Source: Aquarana catesbeiana (lineage: Eukaryota > Chordata > Amphibia > Anura > Ranidae). From it: a stretch of DNA of 64,000 nucleotides. Positions 9,979 to 21,594 of the stretch are shown here, piece by piece; the first letter of the stretch is position 1, and the number at the start of each line of letters is the position of its first letter. The notes under the pieces were generated by a model. The model was not told where the DNA came from. It searched no databases and saw only the letters and a program-made list of their open reading frames with translations. Position numbers and translations under genes: made by a program. The stretch covers positions 173,039,919 to 173,103,918 of the forward strand of contig NC_133335.1 of the NCBI RefSeq assembly GCF_042186555.1, in the 5' to 3' direction.

Positions 9979-10864
9979 AGAAAATTCGGAAAGTTAGAAA
10001 ATTCGGAAATTCAGAAATTAGAAAATTCGGAAATCCGAAAATTTCCGAATTCCAAATTTTCGAATTTGGAATTTTCAGATTTCCGAATTTTCAAATTTTC
10101 AAATTTTCAAATTTCGAATTTTCGAATTCCGAAAATTCAGAAATTCAAAAACATGAAAAATCTGAAAATTTAAAAATCTGAAAAAAAAGAAAGAAAATCA
10201 GTAAAATTCAAAAGAATAACTAATAATAACTATTAAATTATAGGTATTGGAATTTCCTTTCAAATCTAGCTGTTTGTGAACGTAACAAATACAAATTTAT
10301 CTGAAGTTACGAATTATCCAAAATAACAAATGCTGCATCTAAACAAATGGAATGGAACAAATTAATAATAAATAATAATAATAAAAAGGTTTTATTATTA
10401 TTATTTATTATTAATAGATCGTTACATTCCATTCGTTTAGATACGGCATTCGTTATTTCAGATAACAAATACATTTGTACTCGTTACGTTTACTAACAGC
10501 CAAATTTGAAAGAAAATTCCAATACCTATAATTTAATAGTTATTATTAGTTAGTTATTATTTCAGATTTTTGGGTTTTCAAATTTTTGGATTTTCATTCT
10601 TTTGAATTTTCATTCTTATTTTCAGATTTTCACTTTTCCAAATTTTTTAATTTTAAAATTTCCGAAATTTCGAATTTCCGAATCTTTGTATTTTCTGATT
10701 TTGAATTTCGAGTTTCTGAACTTCCGAATTTTCCAATTTCAGAAATTTCGAATTTGCGAAATTCTGAATTTCCGAAATTGAAAGATTTGGAAATTTGGGA
10801 ATTAACAAATTTGTCAAAATTCGTTAGAAAACGAATTAGGAACTAAACGAATTGCACATGACTA
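9979..10864. repeat. second, intact foldback palindrome unit
   Basis: Repeats the sequence of 3336-3735 almost exactly, then passes through the uninterrupted centre at about 10384-10398 into the complementary arm. The junction with the first unit at 9978/9979 lies inside arm sequence, so this is a partial tandem duplication and not a second insertion with its own ends. Confidence 0.75.
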
Positions 10865-10872
10865 GTGCACAT

Positions 10873-11602
10873 GCATAGGCGTGCACACGGGGTGTGCCGG
10901 GTGTGCCTGGGCACACCCTAATCCCCCCTGTGACAGCCAGGGTTTTTTTCTAGGGAAAATGCTGGGTTTGCTAATTGACACTCACTGGCAGTGACAGTGC
11001 TGCCAGTGAGACAATTTTGATTAGTAAGTATACCCCTAGACTCCCCTTATGAGAACTGCAGCCGCGGAGTAAGCTGACAGCTGGCCGCATTTCCCGATGC
11101 TCCCTCTAGAGTTCCGGCAAGTGATCTCTTACTGTAGGCAGCGGAGTGATACAGCTGCACTCCGCCTGCCCTCCAGTGTCTCTTCTACTGCCATAGGATA
11201 GGAGGTAAGCAGCATCTAGTGGGGAGCATGGATGAATCTAGGAGGGTAGATTTCACTAAATTTAGAATGCTCTGCCAGCAGAAATCCCCCCTCCTCCACA
11301 CTGCCTGAACAGGAGAGGAGAAAGGTCTCGATCCTCTCTGGCTCCTCCCATCCCCTGTGTCTGCCCTGCCCACACTGCAATCCTTGTGTGCAGCCTGTGT
11401 CTGAGAAAGGAGATGTGTGGGGGGCGGGAGAGTTTATGTACAGCAGGTGGAAGATCCGTGGGGGCTGCTACACTGATTATTCTGTGTGATCCTATAGATA
11501 CCAACCAGGTGAGTGAGCAGTCCCTCATCTCCCTCCCCTCTCTCCCCCATCTGCCAAGTTGCTTTCTTGTCCAGCTAGCACATAGGGATGACTTAACTGT
11601 TA
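10873..11602 (+). mobile_element. left end of a minisatellite-bearing non-autonomous element
   Basis: Begins GCATAGGCGTGCACACGG after GTGCACAT (10865-10872); the same octamer recurs at 39183-39190. The start GGTGTGCCTGGGCACACCCTAAT is shared with 41275 onward. A GC-rich stretch follows, then a short open frame ending in CCAACCAG|GTGAGTGAG near 11510, which looks like a splice donor, then the 28-bp minisatellite. No known protein is recognised. The element identity is inferred from the flanking octamer and the shared end sequence. Confidence 0.4.
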
Positions 11603-11764
11603 AGTCAGGGGGCACTGAGCCATGTTCTGATGTCTGGGGGCACTGTGCCATGCTCTGATGTCAGGGGGCACTGTGCAATGCTCTTATGTCAGGGGGCACT
11701 GTGCCATGCTCTGATGTCAGGGGGCACTGTGCCATGTTCTGATGTCAGGGGGCACTGTGCAATG
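11603..11764 (+). repeat. 28-bp minisatellite, left block
   Basis: Units of 28 bp with the core GTCAGGGGGCACTGTGCC. Interrupted at CAATG (11760-11764) by gypsy copy A; the array resumes at 16581 with the same CAATG. Confidence 0.9.
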
Positions 11765-11990
11765 TGTTATATCCTCTGACTTGTGAGAGACACAAGACTG
11801 TGGTCTGGAACAATGGATGTTTATTTCAGTACACACTGTACACTGCAACATGCATCTCAGGACAGGTACATCTTATATGCTTCCTTACATGTGCTCTAAG
11901 ATGACTACTATGCCCCTTGACCCTTGTCATCACTCCTGGGTGGAGCCAGCCTTAAAGTGACAGTACATGTGGAACCTTTCAGGTATAACA
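11765..11990 (-). repeat. gypsy copy A 3' LTR
   Basis: 226 bp; reads TGTTATACCTG to CATATAACA-type ends on the minus strand. It differs from its partner at 16355-16580 at about six positions, for example CTGACTTG versus CTGAGTTG. Confidence 0.9.
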
Positions 11991-12006
11991 CCTTCCATCC
12001 ATCCCT
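11991..12006 (-). other. gypsy polypurine tract
   Basis: On the minus strand AGGGATGGATGGAAGG directly precedes the 3' LTR, the expected primer for plus-strand DNA synthesis. It is repeated at the same place in the other three copies (from 18421, 24852 and 31466). Confidence 0.8.
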
Positions 12007-12196
12007 AAAAAAAATAAAAAATTACAACAAAACGAGAAAAGGCACAAAACATTAACTAATAACTGTCCAATAACAGTCCTCCAAACACAGGAGATGCGCC
12101 GGATATTTCCTGCATCCAGATGTGAGACCAAGCTTCCAGGGACAGTTGCGGGGATACAATGTCATCGGATCACTTTCGGCGGCCCCGTCGAAAGTC

Positions 12197-15125
12197 TCAT
12201 AACCGGTCTGGAAGCTGAAACCGATCAGGCGGGCGACAGTGTCGTTGAGGTCGGGCACCCAGCGACTCGGGACTGGAGGAAACAGGGCTGGCCGGAATGG
12301 GCACTGGTGGGGCCAAGAAGGGATCCACCAGCTCAGCGGGTGAACAGACCTCCGGACCAGGGCTGGAGGGCTCTGTTGAAGCTGAGTTCAAAAGTTCAGA
12401 GTCCCCCCAATCATCAGTCCCCATGCATTCTGATCCGCCGGGAGCAGATCCTTGCGACACTGGTGGTTCAGCTGGCGTCAGGGATTCGGGCAATCGAAAA
12501 CGAGGACGCAGTTGGTCTGCATGCCGTCTGCAAATGGAACTATCTTCCAGGCAGACCCTATACATCTTGGGTCCCAAAGTCTCTGCAATGACAGCAGGAA
12601 GCCACCGGGCGTTGGAAGCCCCATAAGATCGGGCCCATACCTTTTGTTGGGCTGTGAATCGAGGGAGCTCACCATGTTTGACCATCTTGTCTTGTGACTG
12701 CAGTACATGTTCCTGGACTGTTTGAGGACGGAGCATGTCCAAAACAGTCCATGGCTGCCGACCCAGAAGGAGTTCTGCTGGAGTTTTCCCAGTGGTTGCA
12801 TGTGGTGTGTTTCTGTAAGCAGAAAGGAAGGAGTCCAGCTGCTGGGATGACAGGGACTGTTGTTTACTTGCAGCCACTGTAGCTTTGAAATAGCGTTTAA
12901 AAGTCTGCACAAACCGTTCTGCTTGACCATTAGTAGCCGGGTGGTAAGGTGCAGTCAACTTGTGCTTGATGTTGTGGGCAGTCAGGAAACGCTGAAACTC
13001 CTGACTGGTGAATTGTGCACCATTGTCAGTGACTATCTCTCTGGGGTATCCAAACATAGCAGCGAGATGTAACAGTATGGAAACCGTTGCCTTAGTCGTT
13101 GGCTGAGTAACAGGAATTACCTCAGGCCACTTTGAATGGGCGTCTACTATGATCAAGAAGGTGTGTCCTCTGATCGGGCCTGCAAAGTCCAAGTGTAGGC
13201 GAAACCAAGGAACCGTGGGCCAAGTCCAGGGCTGGACACACCCTCGAGGAGGGTCTCTTGCAGTTTGTGCACATCCAGCACAAGCATTCACATATGTTGT
13301 GATATCTGAGTCTAGGTTTGGCCACCACACATAGCCTTGGGCCTTTTGTTTCATACGTGTGCCCCCGGGATGACCAGTATGTAGCAAGCCCAGAATGTGT
13401 CTCCGGAGGGTCTGTGGAATGATCACTCGGTCTCCCCATAAAACACAGTTGCCAGCCACAGTTAATTCCATACGCCTACGAAAATAAGGTTCATAATCCT
13501 GTGTGACGGTTGCAGGCCAACCGGACCGTACCCAGGAGAGTATTGTTTTCAGAAAGGTATCCTTGGCTGTATGGGCTGCTATCTCCCCAGAAGACAAGAA
13601 GGACAGGCTGGTGTAACGACAACTCTTGACCGGTGGAGAAGAGTCCATCGACTTCCCTGTCAGTCGGGACATTGCGTCCGCATTCGCATTGGCATCATGA
13701 CCGCGATACTGGATTTTGTAGCTGTATGCTCCCAAGAATAGGGCATAGCGTTGGAGGCGGGCCGCAGTAGTCTGAGAGATGCCTTTGTCAGGGCTAAAGA
13801 TCTGAAGGAGTGGTTTATGGTCTGTCAGTATGGTGAATTCCCTACCATACAGGTAAAGATGAAACTTCTTAATTGCCCATATCAGCGCTAGAGCCTCTTT
13901 GTCAATGTGTGAGTAATTGCTTTCTGCTTTTGTCAAAGACCTGGAGGCAAATGCCACTGGTTTTTCTGACCCATCTGGTAAGATGCGAGATAGTACAGCA
14001 CCCAGACCATAGGGTGAGGCATCACAAGCCAAGGTGAGAGGCTTCTGGAGGTCATAGTGCACGAGCATGCGTGACGCCAACAGCTTCCGCTTAGAGACTT
14101 CAAAAGCCCGTTGGCATGCAGCCGACCAGTCCCATCTTGAATGTTTTTCCAAAAGCTTGTTCAGCGGAAACAAGTTGTGTGCCAGATCTGGCAGGAATTT
14201 GTGGTAATAGTTCAGCAAGCCAAGGTATGATCACAACTGCTGGACGTTGGTTGGGGCTGGAGCTTTGACTAAAGCATCAAACTTGGCTTCCGTGGTGTGT
14301 ATACCCTCTGCATCCACAAGGTGGCCACAAAACTCCAATTTAGGCACCATGAATTGGCATTTTGCTAAGTTCACTTTTAGACCCTGTTCTTGGAGTCTCG
14401 CCAACACAAGCTCCACGTTCCGCTTGTGTTCCTGCTCTGTCCGTCCTGTGATGAGCATGTCATCTAGCAGGCACTGCGTGAAAGGAATGTCCGCCAAAAT
14501 CTCGTCCATTTTTCGTTGCCAAATGGCTGGGGCGGAGGCTACACCAAACACCATCCGATTGTATTCATACAGTCCCTTGTGGGTGTTGATGGTTAGAAAC
14601 TTGCGGGAAGAAGGATGGACCTCAAACTGTAAATATGCTTGTCTGAGATCAAGCTTGGTGAACTTTTGGCCCCCTGCAAGAGAGGCAAAAATGTCATCTA
14701 CTCTGGGTACAGGATACCGGTCTATCTCCAGTTGGGAGTTCAGTGCCATGCGGAAATCGCCACAAATGCGTAAGTCCCCATTCGCTTTCTTTACTGGTAC
14801 AACTGGTGATGCCCACTCGCTGTGCTCTACCTTGGAGATGACACCTTGTTCCTCCAGCCGACTTAGTTCTGCTTCCACTCCTGCTCGCAGTGCGAAAGGT
14901 ACCGTCCGAGCTTTGAAGAACTTAGGCTGAGCGTTGGGTTTCAGCTTGAGTCTTACACAGTCGTGCTTTATTTTCCCCAAGTGGTCATCAAAGATCTTTG
15001 GGAAACGCAGCTTCAGGGACACCACCCATCCCTCATTATCTCCTAATGGAATTGTAACAGTGTTACAGGGATTTATGGTGATGTCTGGCATACCAAAGTG
15101 AGCAATCCAGTCCCTCCCAAAGAGA
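12197..15125 (-). pseudogene. gypsy copy A pol (RT-RNase H-integrase)
   Basis: Reverse transcriptase motifs KLDLRQAYLQ and LLDDML (a YxDD variant) lie in 14231-15125. After the TGA at 14231-14233 the same frame continues to 12197. It encodes RNase H (LACDASPYGLGAVLS, KEALALIWA, TDHKPLL, ADAMSR), an HHCC zinc region (HTGHPGG to ACAGC), a DDE integrase core (LDFAGPI, VTDNGAQF, NGQAERF) and a C-terminal tail with RRHADQLRPRF. Apart from the one in-frame stop and the frameshift that separates it from gag, the coding sequence is well preserved. Copies B, H2 and H3 have AGA where A has TGA. Confidence 0.88.
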
Positions 15126-15129
15126 GGGG

Positions 15130-16248
15130 TCCCCCATTTTCTAGGATGTATAATGGCAGTCTCTTTGTCTGACCCTTGTACAATACCTGTACCTTCGCAT
15201 AACCCAGTGGGTGGAGTATCTGTATTGAATATGTCTGCAGTTTGATTGGTGTTGGGCGGACAGTTGTTTGGGTCTGAAGTTGTCTCCATTGTTTCTGGGT
15301 GATAACTGAAACTGCTGCTCCTGTGTCTACATCCATCTTGAGTTTCTTTCCCTCCACAGTTACCTCTACAGTCATTGCGGAGGGTGCTGAATGCATATGA
15401 TGTATGTCTAATCTGTGGAGCACTTCCTCATCCTCTGACTCAGATGATGATGTATATCTTCCCACCATATATGTTTTTGTCTTGGGGTTCAGAGGTTGTT
15501 TATCTCGCACCTTCTTGCTACGGCAAACTCGTTTAAGATGGCCTGTCTTACCGCAATTATGACAGGTCTGATCCTTAAACCAGCAGACTTTGTTGTCATG
15601 GTCTGTATTTCCACAACGGTAGCAGGCTGACTCCCGGCTTGGTGGGGGTCTGTATTTCCAGTTTGCGGCAGTTGGCTTGACTGCTGTTCTGAAAACTTCC
15701 TGTTTCACCTCTTCTTTTCTGCCCTGGGGGTTCAATTCCTCTGTATCTTTCACAGCCATTTCCATCACTGAAGCTATTTCAATTGCCTTTGTAAGGGTAA
15801 GATCTTTTTCTGTTAACAGTCTCTTTTGGCTAGACTCACAATTCAGTCGCATTACAAACTTATCTCTCAGTGCAGTAGGTAGATACTCCCCAAAAGAACA
15901 GGTAGAGGCTAGTCTGCGAAGGGCGAGCACATAAGCTTTAATTTCTTCACCTGGCTGCTGCTGCCGCTGATAAAACCGAAATCTTTCTGCAATCTCTAAT
16001 GGTTTAGGCTGGAAGTGATCCTCTAACAGTGTCAGGAGCTCTGCCAATGTCTTAGTTGCTGGCTTTACAGGGAAAAGGAGATCTCTAAGAGTGTCATATG
16101 TCTTAGCACCAACCACTGTCAGGAATACTGCTACTTGCCTGTTGTCTGGGATGGCATTTGCACTGAAATACTGTTCCAGTCTCTCAACCCAGGAACTCCA
16201 GGATGTCTGTTCCCCATCAAATTCACCTAATGTCCCGATCAATGACAT
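15130..16248 (-). pseudogene. gypsy copy A gag-protease
   Basis: Starts MSLIGTLGEFDGEQTSW. The N-terminal half is a Ty3-type capsid. Two CCHC knuckles follow (CYRCGNTDHDNKVC and CHNCGKTGHLKRVC), then an aspartic protease with the active-site signature DVDTGAAVSVI. In this copy gag is in a different frame from pol because one G is missing at 15126-15129. The other copies keep that G but lost 2 bp nearby, implying the progenitor had gag and pol in one frame. Confidence 0.88.
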
Positions 16249-16334
16249 TTTCCTGCTGGGCTCTGTGATTGCTTTTATCCAGATGACAAACTACACTGCC
16301 TTTGACTCTCTCTCAGACTGATAGACACTTTGTA

Positions 16335-16353
16335 AATCCCATCCTCGTCGCCA
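16335..16353 (-). other. gypsy primer binding site, tRNA-Ser(GCT)-like
   Basis: On the minus strand TGGCGACGAGGATGGGATT begins 1 nt after the 5' LTR. As I recall the vertebrate tRNA-Ser(GCT) 3' end (AATCCCATCCTCGTCG plus CCA), all 19 nt pair. Copy H3 has the same site at 29197-29215, H2 has one change at 22766-22784, and copy B has lost it. Confidence 0.75.
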
Positions 16354-16354
16354 C

Positions 16355-16580
16355 TGTTATATCCTCTGAGTTGTGAGAGACACAAGACTCTGGTCTGGAA
16401 CAATGGATGTTTATTTCAGTACACACTGTACACTGCAACATGCATCTCAGGACAGGGACATCTTATATGCTTCCTTACATGTGCTCTAAGATGGCTACTA
16501 TACCCCTTGACCATTGTCATCACTCCTGGGTGGAGCCAGCCTTAAAGTGACAGTACATGTGGAACCTTTCAGGTATAACA
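16355..16580 (-). repeat. gypsy copy A 5' LTR
   Basis: 226 bp, followed by CAATG and the minisatellite. It carries the A-type variants CAGGGACATC and TTGACCATTG, which also mark the right LTRs of copies H2 and H3 but not of copy B. Confidence 0.9.
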
Positions 16581-18321
16581 CAATGCTCTTATGTCAGGGG
16601 GCACTGTGCCATGCTCTGATGTCAGGGGGCACTGTGCCATGCTCTGATGTCAGGGGGCACTGTGCAATGCTCTTATGTCAGGGGGCACTGTGCCATGCTC
16701 TTATGTCAGGGGGCACTGTGCCATGTTCTGATGTCAGGGGGCACTGTGCAATGCTCTGATGTCAGGGGGCACTGTGCCATGTTCTGATGTCAGGGGGCAC
16801 TGTGCAATGTTCTGATGTCTGGGGGCACTGTGCCATGCTCTGATGTCAGGGGGCACTGTGCCATGTTCTGACGTCAGGGGGCACTGTGCAATGCTCTGAT
16901 GTCAGGGGGCACTGTGCCATGCTCTTATGTCAGGGGGCACTGTGCAATGCTCTTATGTCAGGGGGCACTGTGCCATGCTCTGATGTCAGGGGGCACTGAG
17001 CCATGTTCTGATGTCTGGGGGCACTGTGCCATGCTCTGATGTCAGGGGGCACTGTGCCATGTTCTGATGTCAGGGGGCACTGTGCAATGCTCTGATGTCA
17101 GGGGGCACTGTGCCATGCTCTGATGTCAGGGGTTACTGTGCCATGCTCTGATGTCTGGGGGCACTGTGCCATGCTCTGATGTCAGGGGGCACTGTGCAAT
17201 GCTCTTATGTCAGGGGGCACTGTGCCATGCTCTGATGTCAGGGGGCACTGAGCCATGTTCTGATGTCAGGGGGCACTGTGCCATGCTCTGATGTCAGGGG
17301 GCACTGTGCCATGCTCTTATGTCAGGGGGCACTGTGCCATGCTCTGATGTCAGGGGGCACTGTGCCATGCTCTGATGTCAGGGGGCACTGTGCCATGTTC
17401 TGATGTCAGGGGGTACTGTGCAATGCTCTGATGTCAGGGGCACTGTGCCATGCTCTGATGTCTGGGGGCACTGTGCCATGCTCTGATGTCAGGGGGCACT
17501 GTGCCATGCTCTGATGTCAGGGGGCACTGTGCAATGCTCTGATGTCAGGGGGCACTGTGCCATGTTCTGATGTCAGGGGGCACTGTGCCATGTTCTGATG
17601 TCAGGGGGCACTGTGCCATGCTCTGATGTCAGGGGGCACTGTGCCATGTTCTGATGTCTGGGGGCACTGTGCCATGCTCTGATGTCAGGGGGCATTGTGC
17701 CATGCTCTTATGTCAGGGGGCACTGTGCCATGCTCTTATGTCAGGGGGCACTGTGCCATGCTCTGATGTCAGGGGGCACTGTGCCATGCTCTGATGTCAG
17801 GGGGCACTGTGCCATGCTCTTATGTCAGGGGGCACTGTGCAATGCTCTGATGTCAGGGGGCACTGTGCCATGTTCTGATGTCAGGGGGCACTGTGCAATG
17901 CTCTGATGTCAGGGGGCACTGTGCCATGCTGTTATGTAAGGGGGCACCGTGCAATGCTCTTATGTCAGGGGGCACTGTGCCATGCTCTGATGTCAGGGGG
18001 CACTGAGCCATGTTCTGATGTCTGGGGGCATTGTGCCATGCTCTGATGTCAGGGGGCACTGTGCCATGTTCTGATGTCAGGGGGCACTGTGCAATGCTCT
18101 GATGTCAGGGGGCACTGTGCCATGCTCTGATGTCAGGGGTTACTGTGCCATGCTCTGATGTCTGGGGGCACTCTGCCATGCTCTGATGTCAGGGGGCACT
18201 GTGCCATGCTCTTATGTCAGGGGGCACTGTGCCATGCTCTGATGTCAGGGGGCACTGAGCCATGTTCTGATGTCTGGGGGCACTGTGCCATGCTCTGATG
18301 TCAGGGGGCACTGTGCCATGT
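16581..18321 (+). repeat. 28-bp minisatellite block between A and H2
   Basis: About 62 units. Variants include TTATGTC, TCTGGGG, GACGTC and one GTAAGGGGGCACCG unit. The same order of variants recurs at 23012-24752; I saw no difference on reading. Open frames here are repeat artefacts. Confidence 0.92.
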
Positions 18322-18420
18322 TGTTATATCCTCTGTGTTGTGAGAGACACAAGACTCTGGTCTGGAACAATGGAGCCAGCCTTAAAGTGACAGTACATGT
18401 GGAACCTTTCAGGTATAACA
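18322..18420 (-). repeat. gypsy H2 3' LTR with 127-bp deletion
   Basis: Keeps the outer TGTTATATCCTCTGTGTTG end and the inner end AGGTATAACA; the central part is missing. The identical deletion occurs at 24753-24851 in H3, so both share one ancestor. Confidence 0.9.
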
Positions 18421-18599
18421 CCTTCCATCCATCCCTAAAAAAAATAAAAAATTACAACAAAACGAGAAAAGGCACAAAACATTAACTAATAACTGTCCAA
18501 TAACAGTCCTCCAAACACAGGAGATGCACTGGATATTTCCTGCATCCAGATGTGAGACCAAGCTTCCAGGGACAGTTGTGGGGATACAATGTCATCGGA

Positions 18600-21593
18600 T
18601 CACTTTCGGCGGCCCCGTCGAAAGTCTCGTAACCGGTCTGGAAGCTGATACCGATCAGGAGGGCGACATTGTCGTTGAGGTCGGGCACCCAGCGACTCGG
18701 GACCAGAGGAAACAGGGCTGGCCGGAATGGGCACCGGCGGGGCCAAGAAGGGATCCACCAGCTCAGTGGGTGAACAGACCTCCGGACCAGGGCTGGAGGG
18801 CTCTGTTGGAGCTGAGTTCAAAAGTTCAGAGTCCCCCCAATCATCAGTCCCCGTGCATTCTGATCCGCTGGGAGCAGATCCTTGCGACACTGGTGGTTCA
18901 GCTGCTGTCAGGGATTCGGGCAATTGAAAACGAGGATGCAGTTGGTCTGCATGCCGTCTGCAAATGGAACCATCTTCCAGGCAGACCCTATACATCTTGG
19001 GTCCCAAAGTCTCTGCAATGACAGCAGGAAGCCACCGTGCATTGGAAGCCCCATAAGATCGGGCCCATACCTTTTGTTGGGCTGTGAATCGGGGGAGCTC
19101 ATCATGTTTGACCATCTTGTCTTGGGACTGCAGTACATGTTCCTGGACTGTTTGAGGACGGAGCATGTCCAAAACAGTCCATGGCTGCCGACCCAGAAGG
19201 AGTTCTGCTGGAGTTTTCCAGGTGGTTGCATGTGGTGTGTTTCTGTACGCAGAAAGGAAGGAGTCCAGCTGCTGGGGTGACAGGGACTGTTGTTTACTTG
19301 CAGCCACTGTAGCTTTGAAATAGCGTTTAAAAGTCTGCACAAACCGTTCTGCTTGACCATTAGTAGCCGGGTGGTAAGGTGCAGTCAACTTGTGCTTGAT
19401 GTTGTGGGCAGTCAGGAAACGCTGAAACTCCTGACTGGTGAATTGTGCACCATTGTCAGTGACAATCTCTCTGGGGTATCCAAACGTAGCAGCGAGATGT
19501 AACAGTATGAAAACCGTTGCCTTAGTCGTTGGCTGAGTAACAGGAATTACCTCAGGCCACTTTGAATGGGCGTCCACTATGATCAAGAAGGTGTGTCCTC
19601 TGATCGGGCCTGCAAAGTCCAAGTGTAGGCGAAACCAAGGAACCGTGGGCCAAGTCCAGGGCTGGACACACCCTCGAGGAGGGTCTCTTGCAGTTTGTGC
19701 ACATCCAGCACAAGCATTCACATATGTTGTGATATCTGAGTCTAGGTTTGGCCACCACACATAGCCTTGGGCCTTTTGTTTCATACGTGTGCCCCCGGGA
19801 TGACCAGTATGTAGCAAGCCCAGAATGTGTCTCCGGAGGGTCTGTGGAATGATCACTCTGTCTCCTCATAAAACACAGTTGCCAGTCACAGTTAATTCCA
19901 TACGCCTACGAAAATAAGGTTCATAATCCTGTGTGACGGTTGCAGGCCAACCGGACCGTACCCAGGAGAGTATTGTTTTCAGAAAGGTATCCTTGGCTGT
20001 ATGGGCTGCTACCTCTCCCCAGAAGACAAGAAGGACAGGCTGGTGTAACGACAACTCTTGACCAGTGGAGAAGAGTCCATCGACTTCCCTGTCAGTCGGG
20101 ACATTGCGTCCGCATTCGCATTGGCATCATGACAGCGATACTGGATTTTGTAGCTGTATGCTCCCAAGAATAGGGCATAGCGTTGGAGGCGGGCCGCAGT
20201 AGTCTGAGAGATGCCTTTGTCAGGGCTAAAGATCTGAAGGAGTGGTTTATGGTCTGCCAGTATGGTGAATTCCCTACCATACAGGTAAAGATGAAACTTC
20301 TTAATTGCCCATATCAGCGCTAGAGCCTCTTTGTCAATGTGTGAGTAATTGCTTTCTGCTTTTGTCAAAGACCTGGAGGCAAATGCCACTGGTTTTTCTG
20401 ACCCATCTGGTAAGATGTGAGATAGTACAGCACCCAGACCATAGGGTGAGGCATCACAAGCCAAGGTGAGAGGCTTCTGGAGGTCATAGTGCACGAGCAT
20501 GCGTGACACCAACAGCTTCCGCTTAGAGACTTCAAAAGCCCGTTGGCATGCAGCCGACCAGTCCCATCTTGAGTGTTTTTCCAAAAGCTTGTTCAGCGGA
20601 AACAAGGTGTGTGCCAGATCTGGCAGGAATTTGTGGTAATAGTTCAGCAAGCCAAGGTATGATCTCAACTGCTGGACGTTGGTTGGGGCTGGAGCTTTGA
20701 CTAAAGCATCAACCTTGGCTTCCATGGTGTGTATACCCTCTGCATCCACAAGGTGGCCACAAAACTCCAATTTAGGCACCATGAATTGGCATTTTGCTAA
20801 GTTCACTTTTAGACTCTGTTCTTGGAGTCTCGCCAACACAAGTTCCACGTTCCGCTTGTGTTCCTGCTCTGTCCGTCCTGTGATGAGCATGTCATCTAGC
20901 AGGCACTGCGTGAAAGGAATGTCCGCCAAAATCTCGTCCATTTTTCATTGCCAAATGGCTGGGGCGGAGGCTACACCAAACACCATCCGATTGTATTCAT
21001 ACAGTCCCTTGTGGGTGTTGATGGTTAGAAACTTGCGGGAAGAAGGATGGACCTCAAACTGTAAATATGCTTGTTTGAGATCAAGCTTGGTGAACTTTTG
21101 GCCCCCTGCAAGAGAGGCAAAAATGTCATCTACTCTGGGTACAGGATACCGGTCTATCTCCAGTTGGGAGTTCAGTGCCATGCGGAAATCCCCACAAATG
21201 CGCAAGTCCCCATTCGCTTTCTTTACTGGTACAACTGGTGATGCCCACTCGCTGTGCTCTACCTTGGAGATGACCCCTTGTTCCTCCAGCCGACTTAGTT
21301 CTGCTTCCACTCCTGCTCGCAGTGCGAAAGGTACTGTCCGAGCTTTGAAGAACTTAGGCTGAGCGTTGGGTTTCAGCTTGAGTCTTACACAGTCGTGCTT
21401 TATTTTCCCCAAGTGGTCATCAAAGATCTTTGGGAAACGCTGCTTCAGGGACACTACCCATCCCTCATTATCTCCTAATGGAATTGTAACAGTGTTACAG
21501 GGATTTATGGTGATGTCTGGCATACCAAAGTGAGCAATCCAGTCCCTCCCAAAGAGAGGGGGTCCCCCATTTTCTAGGATATATAATGGCAGT
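18600..21593 (-). pseudogene. gypsy H2 pol, four breaks
   Basis: Same RT-RNase H-IN order as copy A. Breaks: 2-bp loss near 21594 at the gag-pol junction, TGA at 20945-20947 after APAIWQ in RT, a 2-bp gain near 20011-20015 after RNase H, and TGA (from TGG) at 19866-19868 before the integrase zinc region. The integrase segment 18600-19856 is otherwise open. Confidence 0.85.
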
Positions 21594-21594
21594 C

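Larger units (their letters stand above)
3262..10864. mobile_element. hAT-like foldback element, duplicated and split by an L1
   Basis: Ends are TAGACATGTGCA and TGCACATGACTA (11 of 12 inverted match), flanked by TTGCACAT (3254-3261) and GTGCACAT (10865-10872), close to an 8-bp target duplication. The body is a giant palindrome: A/T-rich arms full of TTTCGAATTT and GAAATTCGG words, reversed about a centre of AATAATAAAAAGG/TTTTATTATT. There are two arm pairs: 3262-3735 with 9694-9978, and 9979-10383 with 10399-10864. The first centre holds the L1. The element at 47317-47932 has the same ends and an exact 8-bp TSD, hence the hAT-like call. No transposase; non-autonomous. Confidence 0.7.
11765..16580 (-). 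mobile_element. Ty3/gypsy copy A, complete with TSD
   Basis: A 4816-bp element read on the minus strand. LTRs are 226 bp (11765-11990 and 16355-16580) with TGTTAT/ATAACA ends; they differ at about six sites, so it is not recent. TSD is CAATG on both sides (11760-11764, 16581-16585). A primer site and polypurine tract are present. The gag-pol frame is broken by a 1-bp loss in a G run (15126-15129) and by a TGA at 14231-14233. Order gag-PR-RT-RNaseH-IN, no env. The polyprotein style resembles vertebrate K02A2.6-like gypsy elements, from memory. Confidence 0.92.

Noticed and set aside
12094..12591. 165-codon plus-strand frame, also in the other copies
   Set aside because: Antisense to the C-terminal integrase region of gypsy pol.
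14247..14930. 227-codon plus-strand frame repeated in all gypsy copies
   Set aside because: Antisense shadow of the reverse transcriptase; no known domain.
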